64,000 nucleotides of DNA from PLanc-01 sp034678485 (GTDB lineage Bacteria; Planctomycetota; Phycisphaerae; Sedimentisphaerales; Anaerobacaceae), in contig JAXDBU010000165.1 in assembly GCA_034678485.1 (NCBI GenBank), positions 17,593 through 81,592 of the forward strand, given 5' to 3'. Both the position numbers and the translations under genes were made by a program. Of this stretch, positions 34,247 through 41,046 are shown in pieces. The notes beneath the pieces were generated by a model, which was not told the origin of the DNA, did not search any database, and was given only the letters and a program-made list of their open reading frames with translations. The stretch's first letter is position 1. Every line of letters begins with the position of its first letter.

Positions 34247-34830
34247 CCCAACTGGCCCAGGCCCCCTGACGCTCCGCCATCCGCGTCAATCCGGCGGCAC
34301 TTCCATGTCATGCCATCACGGGGAGGTACTGTGCCTTCCTGCACGACAGCAAAAAAATGTAGTTCTCCCTACAGAATTGTGTTGACATATGCGGGGGGGG
34401 GGTATTCACAATAATAAGTGTGTGGGCGAGCCGAGACCGGCGCCTTCAGTCGAGCGAAGTGATTTTGACCTTGCAGCGGCGAACAAGGGACCGTTTGTGC
34501 GAGTGCAGTGGCGCTCTTTGGGGAGAAAGGAGCGAACGCGGTGGGCTGCAACGAGAGGCAAAGAGGGATTCGGAGGACAGGCAGGCGTTCGCCAACGCAG
34601 CGTGTCCGTTCAATCATCCATCATCCATTATCCATCATCAATTCCCACGGCTTCACGCTAATCGAATTGCTCGTGGTCATTGCGGTGATCGCGGTGCTGA
34701 TGGCGGTCTTGCTTCCGGCACTGGGCCGGGTCCGCAAGCAGGCGAGGGCAGTGATCTGCCGGTCGAACCTGAGACAATGGGGGCAGATCCTGGCGACGTA
34801 CACGGCGGAGAACGACGGCCGGCTTGGGCG
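34247..34830 (+). repeat. Segmental duplication, copy 2
   Basis: This is nearly identical to 31555-32130, starting at the same CCCAACTGGCCCAGG that encodes the gspM C-terminus but joined here to IS5 sequence. It has a few differences: AGCAAAAAAATG for AGCAGAATG, ten G for nine, AATAAT for AATGGTA. The lack of any gspM upstream shows that this is the derived copy. Together with the IS remnant it fills the 491 nt between 34050 and 34540; nothing else was recognised there. Confidence 0.85.
34382..34412 (+). promoter_or_regulatory. Putative promoter with 10-G tract (pseudopilin 2)
   Basis: TTGACA at 34382-34387 is followed by ten G (34393-34402), TATTCA (spacing 15) and CACAAT (spacing 19). Compared with copy 1 the spacer is one base longer, due only to the G run. 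Confidence 0.45.
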
Positions 34831-35491
34831 CAATGGCAGTTCCTATACGCTGACTGCCGCTGCATGGTTCTTTCGGGGAGACACACCCTTCGAGGAAGCC
34901 GACCTTGCGTCGCGATCATTGTCCTTGTCCATCGATACAGAGGGAATTCGCTGCTGTCCCATCGCTGCGCGAGATGTCATGGGCGAGGGTACATGCACGC
35001 TTGGACGAGACGATGCCGTTATCGTACAATGGCGTGATGCATTTACGACTACTCAGGCATGGGAACTTGTGTACCCCTCTCCGACTATCCGTGGCAGCTA
35101 TGGGTTCAATACATGGCTGCTTGGGGGGTACAAGCGGTGGTCTCATGGGGTGTATCCACAAAATGTGAACGTGACCGGCGTCAAAGGACAGGGCGATATT
35201 CCTTTGCTGCTTGACGCCATGCGTCCAAACTCCAACCCCCTCAGTTCGGACAGTCCGCCGGAAGAAGAAGACGGCGGACGCCTTAACCAAATGGCACGTT
35301 TCTGCGTGAATCGACATACCGGGTACATCAATGGTTTATTCCTGGACTGGTCTGTCAGGCGAATCGGCCTCAAGGAATTGTGGACCCTGCAATGGTACCA
35401 AGGCTATGACACCAACGGACGCTGGACCCTCGCCGGTGACGTACAGCCCGAGGCTTGGCCTGAGTGGATGAGAGGATTCAGGGACTACTGA
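34541..35491 (+). CDS. Pseudopilin-like secreted protein 2 (H-X9-DG/DUF1559-like)
   Basis: This 316-residue paralogue of 31845-32798 has the same long leader, with SIIHHPLSIINSHG, and the same G/FTLIELLVVIAVIAVLMAVLLPAL. The middle differs, including an acidic loop (PPEEEDGG), and the C-terminus is similar (FCVNRHTGYINGLFLDWSVRRIGLKELW). The GTG at 34541 with AAAGGAG 8 nt upstream is chosen because it is conserved in both copies; a GTG at 34508 opens a longer frame only here. The pattern of identical 5' end and diverged middle suggests recent exchange of the 5' part. It may be an alternative subunit or a separately used variant. Confidence 0.85.
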   Translation: MGCNERQRGIRRTGRRSPTQRVRSIIHHPLSIINSHGFTLIELLVVIAVIAVLMAVLLPALGRVRKQARAVICRSNLRQWGQILATYTAENDGRLGRNGSSYTLTAAAWFFRGDTPFEEADLASRSLSLSIDTEGIRCCPIAARDVMGEGTCTLGRDDAVIVQWRDAFTTTQAWELVYPSPTIRGSYGFNTWLLGGYKRWSHGVYPQNVNVTGVKGQGDIPLLLDAMRPNSNPLSSDSPPEEEDGGRLNQMARFCVNRHTGYINGLFLDWSVRRIGLKELWTLQWYQGYDTNGRWTLAGDVQPEAWPEWMRGFRDY

Positions 35492-35815
35492 GCATTCTGT
35501 TGAGATACTGCAAGAGCGTTGGGTGACGTCTGACCATCTTCTCGTAGCAAGGTGAGCAAGATATGTCAGGTACTTTTGAAAAAAGGTGAATCGGGACCTC
35601 CGAGGCAGACGCGAGTCTGAGGCTGTCTCCAAGAGAACCTGAAACAGCCAGGGTGGGAGATGTGCGCACATTCAGAAAAGGGCCATTCTCGTTCAGGGGA
35701 TGATAGACGAAAGGAGGTGAGAATCGTGATACGAGGACCGTGACATGCAAGACATGTCTCAGACTATGAGTCTATCGGGACCATTTCATTAAGCCAAGAA
35801 ACAAGGAGATCAAGG
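35492..35815 (+). other. Intergenic region with perfect SD and GTG mini-frame
   Basis: These 324 nt hold no long gene. AAAGGAGGTGA at 35710-35720 is followed 5 nt later by GTG and four more codons ending in TGA at 35743, a well-spaced translated mini-frame. A good SD (AAGGAG) sits 7 nt before the ATG at 35816. No T-tailed terminator was recognised after the pseudopilin stop. Confidence 0.4.
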
Positions 35816-36601
35816 ATGAAATCTGAAATCAAGTGGTTCTTGGGGATGCTGGTCGTGGTGACGGCTGTGACTGCGGGAGCCACGAAGGCTGCCTATGTCC
35901 CGACAGGTCCGGACACTGGCGTGGTCGTGGATGATCCCACAGATGTCCAGACTTCCACCATGCTTGAGTATACCGATGTTGATACGGATGCAGAAGAATG
36001 GGGGTACTGTCATAGTGACGTGTACACTCGAGCCTGGGCGACAGCGGTAGACAGTGCTGCAACGGATGCGATGGGCGAGCCGTGGTGGAAGGTGTCCTGG
36101 GAATGGGAAGGTCCGCCGAGTACCCCAGCCGGCGGCATTCTCAACTGGGCAATAACCGCGGAGGGCCGTGCCGACGCATGGGGATTATCCGATCCAGGGA
36201 ACGGAGGTTCGGCGTACAGCGAGGCCTATGGACATGGCCTGGCGTGGGTGTCACGCAGGGGGGAGTATCCGTTCATTGGTGGCGCTACTGCGGAAGGATA
36301 TGTGACAGATGACAACACAGGCGTCCCTAACGCCGCTGTATTCGGCAGCGCCGAGGAAGATGGTCTCCCCATTACTACAGCGGATCCAGGTCTCTATGAG
36401 GCTTTCATCGACTGGACACTCTCTGCTGACAGTTATGATGTCATTCTGATTGGCACTTCGACCTTCTGGGTACTGGCAGGTGTATATTGCACCGGTGAAG
36501 TAGAGGCTATTGCCAGCGGCGCCGGCTCGGAATCCGAAGCGCTGGCACAAACCTACACGGTCGCAGATGCGTGGCTTGCTGCTACGTTCACATCGTGGTG
36601 A
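35816..36601 (+). CDS. Secreted protein of unknown function (intact paralogue of 33636)
   Basis: This 261-residue protein has a signal peptide ending near TKAA (residues about 1-25). The mature part is acidic, Gly/Ala/Ser/Thr-rich and short of Lys, with only isolated Cys residues, and looks like a beta-rich surface protein. The WEWEGPPSTPAGG motif near residue 95 is shared with the truncated protein at 33636. The C-terminal half (LSADSYDVILIGTSTFWV) is lost in that copy. It probably follows pseudopilin 2 in the same unit. No known family was recognised. It could be T2SS cargo or a partner of the pseudopilin. Confidence 0.7.
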   Translation: MKSEIKWFLGMLVVVTAVTAGATKAAYVPTGPDTGVVVDDPTDVQTSTMLEYTDVDTDAEEWGYCHSDVYTRAWATAVDSAATDAMGEPWWKVSWEWEGPPSTPAGGILNWAITAEGRADAWGLSDPGNGGSAYSEAYGHGLAWVSRRGEYPFIGGATAEGYVTDDNTGVPNAAVFGSAEEDGLPITTADPGLYEAFIDWTLSADSYDVILIGTSTFWVLAGVYCTGEVEAIASGAGSESEALAQTYTVADAWLAATFTSW

Positions 36602-36707
36602 GATTCGAATCGCCATGTACTCTGTGTTGTGTCTGGAGCTTACCTGGACATAGTCAGACCTGGCGAAGCAACAGAATACAGATGCCCGCTGTATGGGTCG
36701 GTGATGT

Positions 36708-36733
36708 CGGGAGCGCCGTGGCGGGCGCTCCCG
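36708..36733. terminator. Strong GC hairpin after secreted-protein gene
   Basis: CGGGAGCGCC (36708-36717) and GGCGCTCCCG (36724-36733) form a perfect 10-bp stem with a 6-nt loop, extendable by a G-U and a G-C pair. There is no T run after it, so it is either a T-less terminator or an RNA-stability element. The surrounding 225 nt before 36827 hold no other feature. Confidence 0.45.
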
Positions 36734-36826
36734 GCATCGAGGTAGAAGGCCATCCATCTGTACAAGACCGCGCGTATAAGCGTTCCCTGGAGACGGTATG
36801 ACCGACTACGTATATAGTGAGGTACC

Positions 36827-38641
36827 ATGATGATGAAGTCAAACGTAAACAGGGTACGATTGCATTGTCTGGGGATCGTCATCCTGTTGAGGGCACTACT
36901 GTTGATGATCCCGTCACCTAACAGATGTGGTGAATTGTGGGCTGAGACAGGCTCCAATATGAAGTCCGGCGCGAAAGAGCAAGTGAAGGCAACCGCCCTG
37001 GAGGCGGTGACAAGGACAGTGACAGCGGGGTTTGCCCCATCGCTGGAGATGAAAGAAAACACGGACTTCCTGCTCACACCAGCACTGCTTGTTCAGACCT
37101 CGCTCCCCGACGATTCGGTTTCAATGGATCAACAGTCACAGGCTGCGCGCTTTGATGCCATCATCGAACTCAATGCTCCTCTGTGCGGCATGCATGTGGT
37201 CCTGTTCGCTCGCCATTGGGTCTCGACAGATGTCTATCGCGCGGCAGTAGTGTGGGCGGAACCGCACGCAAGTGCGATCAACTTCCCGATCTATCCTCCG
37301 ACTTTGAACGTCGCCAGTGATCCGAATGAGTTTGCGATCAACCATCAACTGGTGCACACGTACGACGGCGTCCATTCCAAGCCAGTCGGCCTTCGCGGTC
37401 CCTTCCGGCACCGATTCAATAGTTATTCTCTTTCTGATATCCGTTTCGCAGAACAGGAAACCCTCAACTTGCTCAACGGCGTGGAAGATAAGCGTGAGAA
37501 CAACACCAAAAGCAAGCAATCTCGCACGCGACACATCGTTTTACCCGAACGGCCGATCACGGTGGGTTTCAGCGGAAGAGGCCCGACGATTACTGTCAAT
37601 GGCGAGAGTCGCGAGTACGCCGAGCTTGAGACCATCGACCGTGAGGGAGGTCGCCACTATACGGTGGATTACGAGACTCTAAAGATTGCCGGCCAAGAAG
37701 CATCCATGCCAGTTCGGACTGTCGTCTGTTCCGGCGATGACACCCGCGTTCTGCAATCCGCGCGTTTGTATAACTTCGCTCTGTGTGAGATGAGTAACGC
37801 CGATCGCATCGAGGCCGAAGCACACCGGTTCGGTGACTTCGATCCATACGACGTGAGCTGCCGCGATCTTCTTTTGAAGTACTGGATGAAACCATCGAGC
37901 GATGTTTCGCCATCGGATGCCAACTCGTTGCGAGGACTGTGCACACATTCTCAGAATATGTCCGTCGCCGACGCCACCGTAGGCGAACAATTGAAGCGAG
38001 TGAACGCACTCCTCCAACTGCATTGGATGCTGGACGATACAGACCCACTGGAAAAGGATTTTCGTGAGTACATTTCCCTGCTGGCAGCGAACGGTCTCGG
38101 GCGGATGATTCTCTTCGGCGGGCAAAACGTGATCGAAACGACCATACGCTGGGCCCAATTCCGCGCCGCGGACAGGCTCCTGCCATTGTGGTTGGACGCG
38201 GCTCTCTCACGAAACGATCCCAACTCACTACTGGACTTCGCCTCCGCGAATCTCGCACGCAAGCGATTCTGGACCACGGCGAAGCTCATGGAGAAAGTCC
38301 TGGCGAATCCCACGATGTCCGTGGACCAGCGATTCGCCGCAGGAGCATATCAAGCCCTCGCGCTATCGGGCATTCACCAGATGGCGTCCGACCCCGATCA
38401 TAGGATCGACAGAGAACTCGACATCGCACAGGTCCGGTGGGTACTGATGGGCGAGGACGAAGAGCGGCTCCTGGCCCAATTGAAGTCCACTCTGGCTGCG
38501 GCGGAGCGGGCGTACGCTGGCGTAGCCGAGCCATCGCGAGAGCATCGGTCTCTCAAGAAACGACTGGATACAATAATGAAGCAGGCCATTGGGGCAAATA
38601 GGAGTCAAGAGAATGAGACTACAGACCTCCAAGGCAACTGA
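36827..38641 (+). CDS. Exported protein of unknown function (604 aa)
   Basis: This 604-residue protein has an N-terminal hydrophobic signal (LGIVILLRALLLMI). A beta-like N-terminal half follows (FDAIIELNAPLCGMHVVLF). The middle part has RPITVGFSGRGPTITVNG and a repeated Glu/Tyr-rich block. The C-terminal half, from about residue 330, is helical, with YWMKPSSDV, several Arg/Leu-rich helices (LAQLKSTLAAAERAYAG) and a TPR-like look. I do not recognise the family. The gene overlaps the following Tat-type exported protein by 29 nt, so the two likely work together. Confidence 0.7.
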   Translation: MMMKSNVNRVRLHCLGIVILLRALLLMIPSPNRCGELWAETGSNMKSGAKEQVKATALEAVTRTVTAGFAPSLEMKENTDFLLTPALLVQTSLPDDSVSMDQQSQAARFDAIIELNAPLCGMHVVLFARHWVSTDVYRAAVVWAEPHASAINFPIYPPTLNVASDPNEFAINHQLVHTYDGVHSKPVGLRGPFRHRFNSYSLSDIRFAEQETLNLLNGVEDKRENNTKSKQSRTRHIVLPERPITVGFSGRGPTITVNGESREYAELETIDREGGRHYTVDYETLKIAGQEASMPVRTVVCSGDDTRVLQSARLYNFALCEMSNADRIEAEAHRFGDFDPYDVSCRDLLLKYWMKPSSDVSPSDANSLRGLCTHSQNMSVADATVGEQLKRVNALLQLHWMLDDTDPLEKDFREYISLLAANGLGRMILFGGQNVIETTIRWAQFRAADRLLPLWLDAALSRNDPNSLLDFASANLARKRFWTTAKLMEKVLANPTMSVDQRFAAGAYQALALSGIHQMASDPDHRIDRELDIAQVRWVLMGEDEERLLAQLKSTLAAAERAYAGVAEPSREHRSLKKRLDTIMKQAIGANRSQENETTDLQGN

Positions 38642-39239
38642 CAAACACCCGGGACAATTCGATGCAGGAATATCCCGCCGGGCGGTTGTGGGTTCTTCCG
38701 GCGTAGCGGTTCTGGCGGTGCTGTGCCGATCAGCCCTCGCGCGGGAGGAAGGTAGGCACGGCGGACGGCCGGAAATGCCCCAGGACGTGCAGGCGCGGAT
38801 GGATCAATCGCGGGCGTTCTTCGAGCGGCTGCGAAACGCAGGCAGCCCCCAGGAGCGGACAGAGATCATGGCCGAGCGCAGCGCCTGGGAACGCAGTCGA
38901 GCCATCGCAGACTTCCAGGGGCAATTGGGCGTCTCCGACCCGGAGTGGGCGGTCATCAAGCCCAGGATCGAGGCGGTCTACGACCTGGTGCACCCCAAGT
39001 CGCAGTTCGGACGAGGAGCCAGCCAACCGACGAGCCCGGTGGATCAGAGCAGGAGTGGACTCCGCCGGCTCATAGCCGACGAGGATGCCCCGCCCGAACA
39101 GATCAAGGTCGCATTGACCGCGTTGCGAACCGCGAAGGAGAGAGCCCGTCAGAACCTCGCCCAGGCCCGCCAAGACCTTCGCCAACTGATGACTGTGCGT
39201 CAGGAGGCCGTCCTGGTTCTCAGCGAGTTGCTGGATTGA
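38613..39239 (+). CDS. Small exported helical protein with Tat-like signal
   Basis: This 208-residue protein (ATG 38613) has a twin-arginine-like signal, ISRRAVVGSSGVAVLAV, ending near SALA. The mature part is almost all helical and charged: RMDQSRAFFERLRNA, ERTEIMAERSAWERSRAI, DPEWAVIKPRIEAVYDL and a C-terminal coiled coil (QIKVALTALRTAKERARQNLAQARQDL). The last block resembles LTXXQ/Spy-like or planctomycete extracytoplasmic coiled-coil proteins, but no family is certain. The start lies inside the end of the 604-residue gene. Confidence 0.7.
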   Translation: MRLQTSKATDKHPGQFDAGISRRAVVGSSGVAVLAVLCRSALAREEGRHGGRPEMPQDVQARMDQSRAFFERLRNAGSPQERTEIMAERSAWERSRAIADFQGQLGVSDPEWAVIKPRIEAVYDLVHPKSQFGRGASQPTSPVDQSRSGLRRLIADEDAPPEQIKVALTALRTAKERARQNLAQARQDLRQLMTVRQEAVLVLSELLD

Positions 39240-39390
39240 GCCCGGCGGCACCCAAGAACCCTCGAGATCGGTATCGGGGAGGCCGACGACACCCGGAACC
39301 AGGCGGGCAACTCGTCAGAAACGGGGAGGGAACGGGCTTTCCGAGGCCGGGAAATGTACGCGAAAAAATTTGCACAAATGGTATTGCTTT

Positions 39391-39414
39391 TCGTACAGTC
39401 GAGCATACGATAAT
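39391..39414 (+). promoter_or_regulatory. Palindrome overlapping a -10-like box
   Basis: TCGTA-N3-TCGA-N3-TACGA (39391-39410) is an interrupted palindrome. Its right edge merges into GATAAT (39409-39414), with TTGCTT 19 nt upstream. It lies about 85 nt before the acidic protein gene and has the look of an operator over a promoter. The binding protein is unknown. Confidence 0.35.
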
Positions 39415-39496
39415 TCCGACATTTTATGGTCGGGCTCGGCGTGGGGCCCGCGGGATTGGAGAGTCCATTCGAGAATATCTTTAAGGTGGTAAGCGA

Positions 39497-39781
39497 ATGT
39501 GTGATTCATGTGGATGCATCCCCTGTAGCACGTGCGGCGCGCCCGTCGAGGACGGGGTATGCTCGAGTTGCGGCGAGAAACCCGGCAACTGCATGTGCGA
39601 GCCAATCGATGAAGTGCTCGACTACGACGAAGAGGAGGAAGAGCTCGAGGACGAGGACGAAGACGAGGATTTTGAGGACGACGAAGACCTCGACGAGGAG
39701 GAAGATGAAGACGACGAGGAAGAAGAGGAGTACGAGGACGAAGACGAAGACGAGGACTTCGATGACGGCAAGGATTGGTAA
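39497..39781 (+). CDS. Cys-rich zinc-ribbon-like protein with very acidic C-terminus
   Basis: This 94-residue protein has AAGGTGG 7 nt before the ATG. Residues 2-34 hold nine Cys residues in CDSCGCIPCSTCG, CSSCGEKPGNCMC, which fit two zinc-ribbon-like pairs. From residue 42 onward almost every residue is Asp or Glu (short D/E blocks broken by Tyr, Phe or Leu). Such tails can mimic nucleic acid or bind cations or basic proteins. No signal peptide is present, so it is cytoplasmic. I do not recognise a named family. The sequence is clearly coding: a good SD, no stop, and codon choice varied between GAG/GAA and GAC/GAT. Confidence 0.75.
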   Translation: MCDSCGCIPCSTCGAPVEDGVCSSCGEKPGNCMCEPIDEVLDYDEEEEELEDEDEDEDFEDDEDLDEEEDEDDEEEEEYEDEDEDEDFDDGKDW

Positions 39782-39956
39782 TGAACCGGCTCGGACGTAC
39801 CCCGTGTAACTCGCTCGATCTCGACCACCCTCGGCGCCGAGCGGGAAACAGCTTGGCGGTGGTTTCTCCGAAAGTGCGGTCTATGCCGTGACGGTCCGCG
39901 ACGGGCAATCCGGGAGGAAAGGACTCGTTGCAGACAGCATGAGTTGGTCAAATAGC

Positions 39957-39993
39957 AAGGCCCCGTCAAGAAAACCGACGGGGCCTTTCGTTT
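39957..39993. terminator. Bidirectional intrinsic terminator
   Basis: AAGGCCCCGTC (39957-39967) and GACGGGGCCTT (39977-39987) form a perfect 11-bp stem with a 9-nt loop, followed on the plus strand by TTCGTTT. It serves the acidic-protein gene on the plus strand and, lying 21 nt after the cold-shock gene stop, probably that gene too. Confidence 0.8.
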
Positions 39994-40013
39994 AGCGATG
40001 CTGATATGGCCGA

Positions 40014-40217
40014 TCAGCAGGGTTGTACGTTCGTCGCTTCCTGACCCTTGCGGCCGGGAGCGGGAGTGTACACGACTGCCTGGCCGTCCTGAAGAGTCTT
40101 GAAGCCCTCCCCTGCGATCTGCGAATGATGGACGAACAAATCCTCACCGCCGTCATCAGGCGTGATAAAACCGAACCCCTTTTTCTCGTTGAACCACTTT
40201 ACCGTACCTTTTGCCAC
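40014..40217 (-). CDS. Cold-shock domain protein (CspA family)
   Basis: This 67-residue protein is a full single CSD: GTVKWFNEKKGFGFITPDDG (RNP1 K-G-F-G-F-I), then DLFVHHSQI (RNP2 L-F-V-H-H). It binds single-stranded RNA and DNA as an RNA chaperone. The GTG at 40217 is chosen because AGGAG lies 8 nt upstream and family members begin right before GTVKWF; an in-frame upstream start at 40250 would add 11 unlikely residues. A TATACT at 40338-40343 (minus strand) could be its -10, giving a 5' leader of over 100 nt, as is common for csp genes. Confidence 0.95.
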   Translation of the reverse strand: MAKGTVKWFNEKKGFGFITPDDGGEDLFVHHSQIAGEGFKTLQDGQAVVYTPAPGRKGQEATNVQPC

Positions 40218-40414
40218 GTTGTCTTCTCCTTGGACCGTCGCCGGGTCCACACAGCAGGCCAGGGGACCCCGACGAAACGAGTCGCCCGGGCACCCTTTCC
40301 CTCGACTGATTATCAGGGGTATGCTCCGAGGGAGGAAAGTATACGCCTTGACACGCGACTACAAAAGTACTCGTATGTCACGGCCAAGTCAACGCAATTC
40401 TGCCGCATTCGGGA

Positions 40415-40633
40415 TCACGCCTTGGTTTTGAAACAGTCGCTTCGCCAGCAGCACTGCGTCCACGGACAGATTCCATTGGAGTGGCCGTAGCAAGGCGTGC
40501 ACCCCTCCGCAATCTGGATCGCGTGAATCAACTCGGCCTTCTTCTTCTTCCCCGGCTCCACACCCAGGAGCCTGGCCTTGGCCTTGATCTCCGTCATGGT
40601 CATACTTTTCTGTACCACGTCTATTGAACTCAT
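40415..40633 (-). CDS. Small SAP/Rho-N-like Cys-rich protein
   Basis: This 72-residue protein has a SAP-like helix-turn-helix (MTEIKAKARLLGVEPGKKKKAELIHAI), then AEGCTPCYG and a Cys-rich tail (CPWTQCCWRSDC). This layout of a SAP-type helical pair plus three Cys clusters is seen in short conserved bacterial proteins annotated as SAP-domain proteins. It may bind nucleic acid and a metal. The ATG at 40633 is chosen because AAGGAG lies 7 nt upstream; the open frame up to 40858 lacks such support. It lies upstream of the csp gene in the same direction. Confidence 0.8.
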   Translation of the reverse strand: MSSIDVVQKSMTMTEIKAKARLLGVEPGKKKKAELIHAIQIAEGCTPCYGHSNGICPWTQCCWRSDCFKTKA

Positions 40634-41046
40634 CCATGCTCTCCTTCTGCGTCGAGGGCCGCGAAAGAGGCTCTCGAACCGGCCATGAAGATTCCGCTGA
40701 ACGCGATATTCTGCGCGCATCGCGTGTCTCGGCAAGCATATTTCCCAAACTTTTCCCAGATTTTTTCGGGGCCAAGCAAGGTTACCGCCGGGCCGGACGC
40801 TGCAACGGTTTTTGTATTGCCGGGAACCGCTTGATCTGATATCAATTCCTAAGACCATTCTTTCGGAGATCCGTCATGAGAAACTGCGTCCCATCATCAT
40901 CTGCTCCTTACGTAAAATCATGTCCTGCAAGCATTTCCGGCAGGAAGGCAACGGCGAACAACGTCTGCGGCGTCTCCACGCCAATCGGGGTGGAGCCTGT
41001 CCGCGCAGAACGAGTATCTCCTTCCCTCCGGACGGGTCGTGCGAGG
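40634..41046. other. Divergent intergenic region before glycoside hydrolase cluster
   Basis: These 413 nt lie between the minus-strand SAP gene and the plus-strand hydrolase. They hold a direct repeat TTTCCCA (near 40740 and 40752) and a small palindrome, TTGAT-N5-ATCAA (40831-40845), about 30 nt before a well-spaced GGAG/ATG at 40876. That ATG is in frame with the hydrolase and would add 57 residues before its signal peptide. It may be the true start, or the region may be the leader. Confidence 0.35.

Noticed and set aside
34053..34289. A complete small gene read across the IS remnant (78 codons, minus strand)
   Set aside because: Only the IS5 C-terminal block is real. The first residues come from the copied gspM tail, so the frame is a fusion of unrelated pieces.
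40348..40376. Plus-strand TTGACA with a -10-like TCGTAT 17 nt later
   Set aside because: No plus-strand gene starts within the next 490 nt, and the -10 match is weak. The region is better explained as the leader of the minus-strand csp gene.
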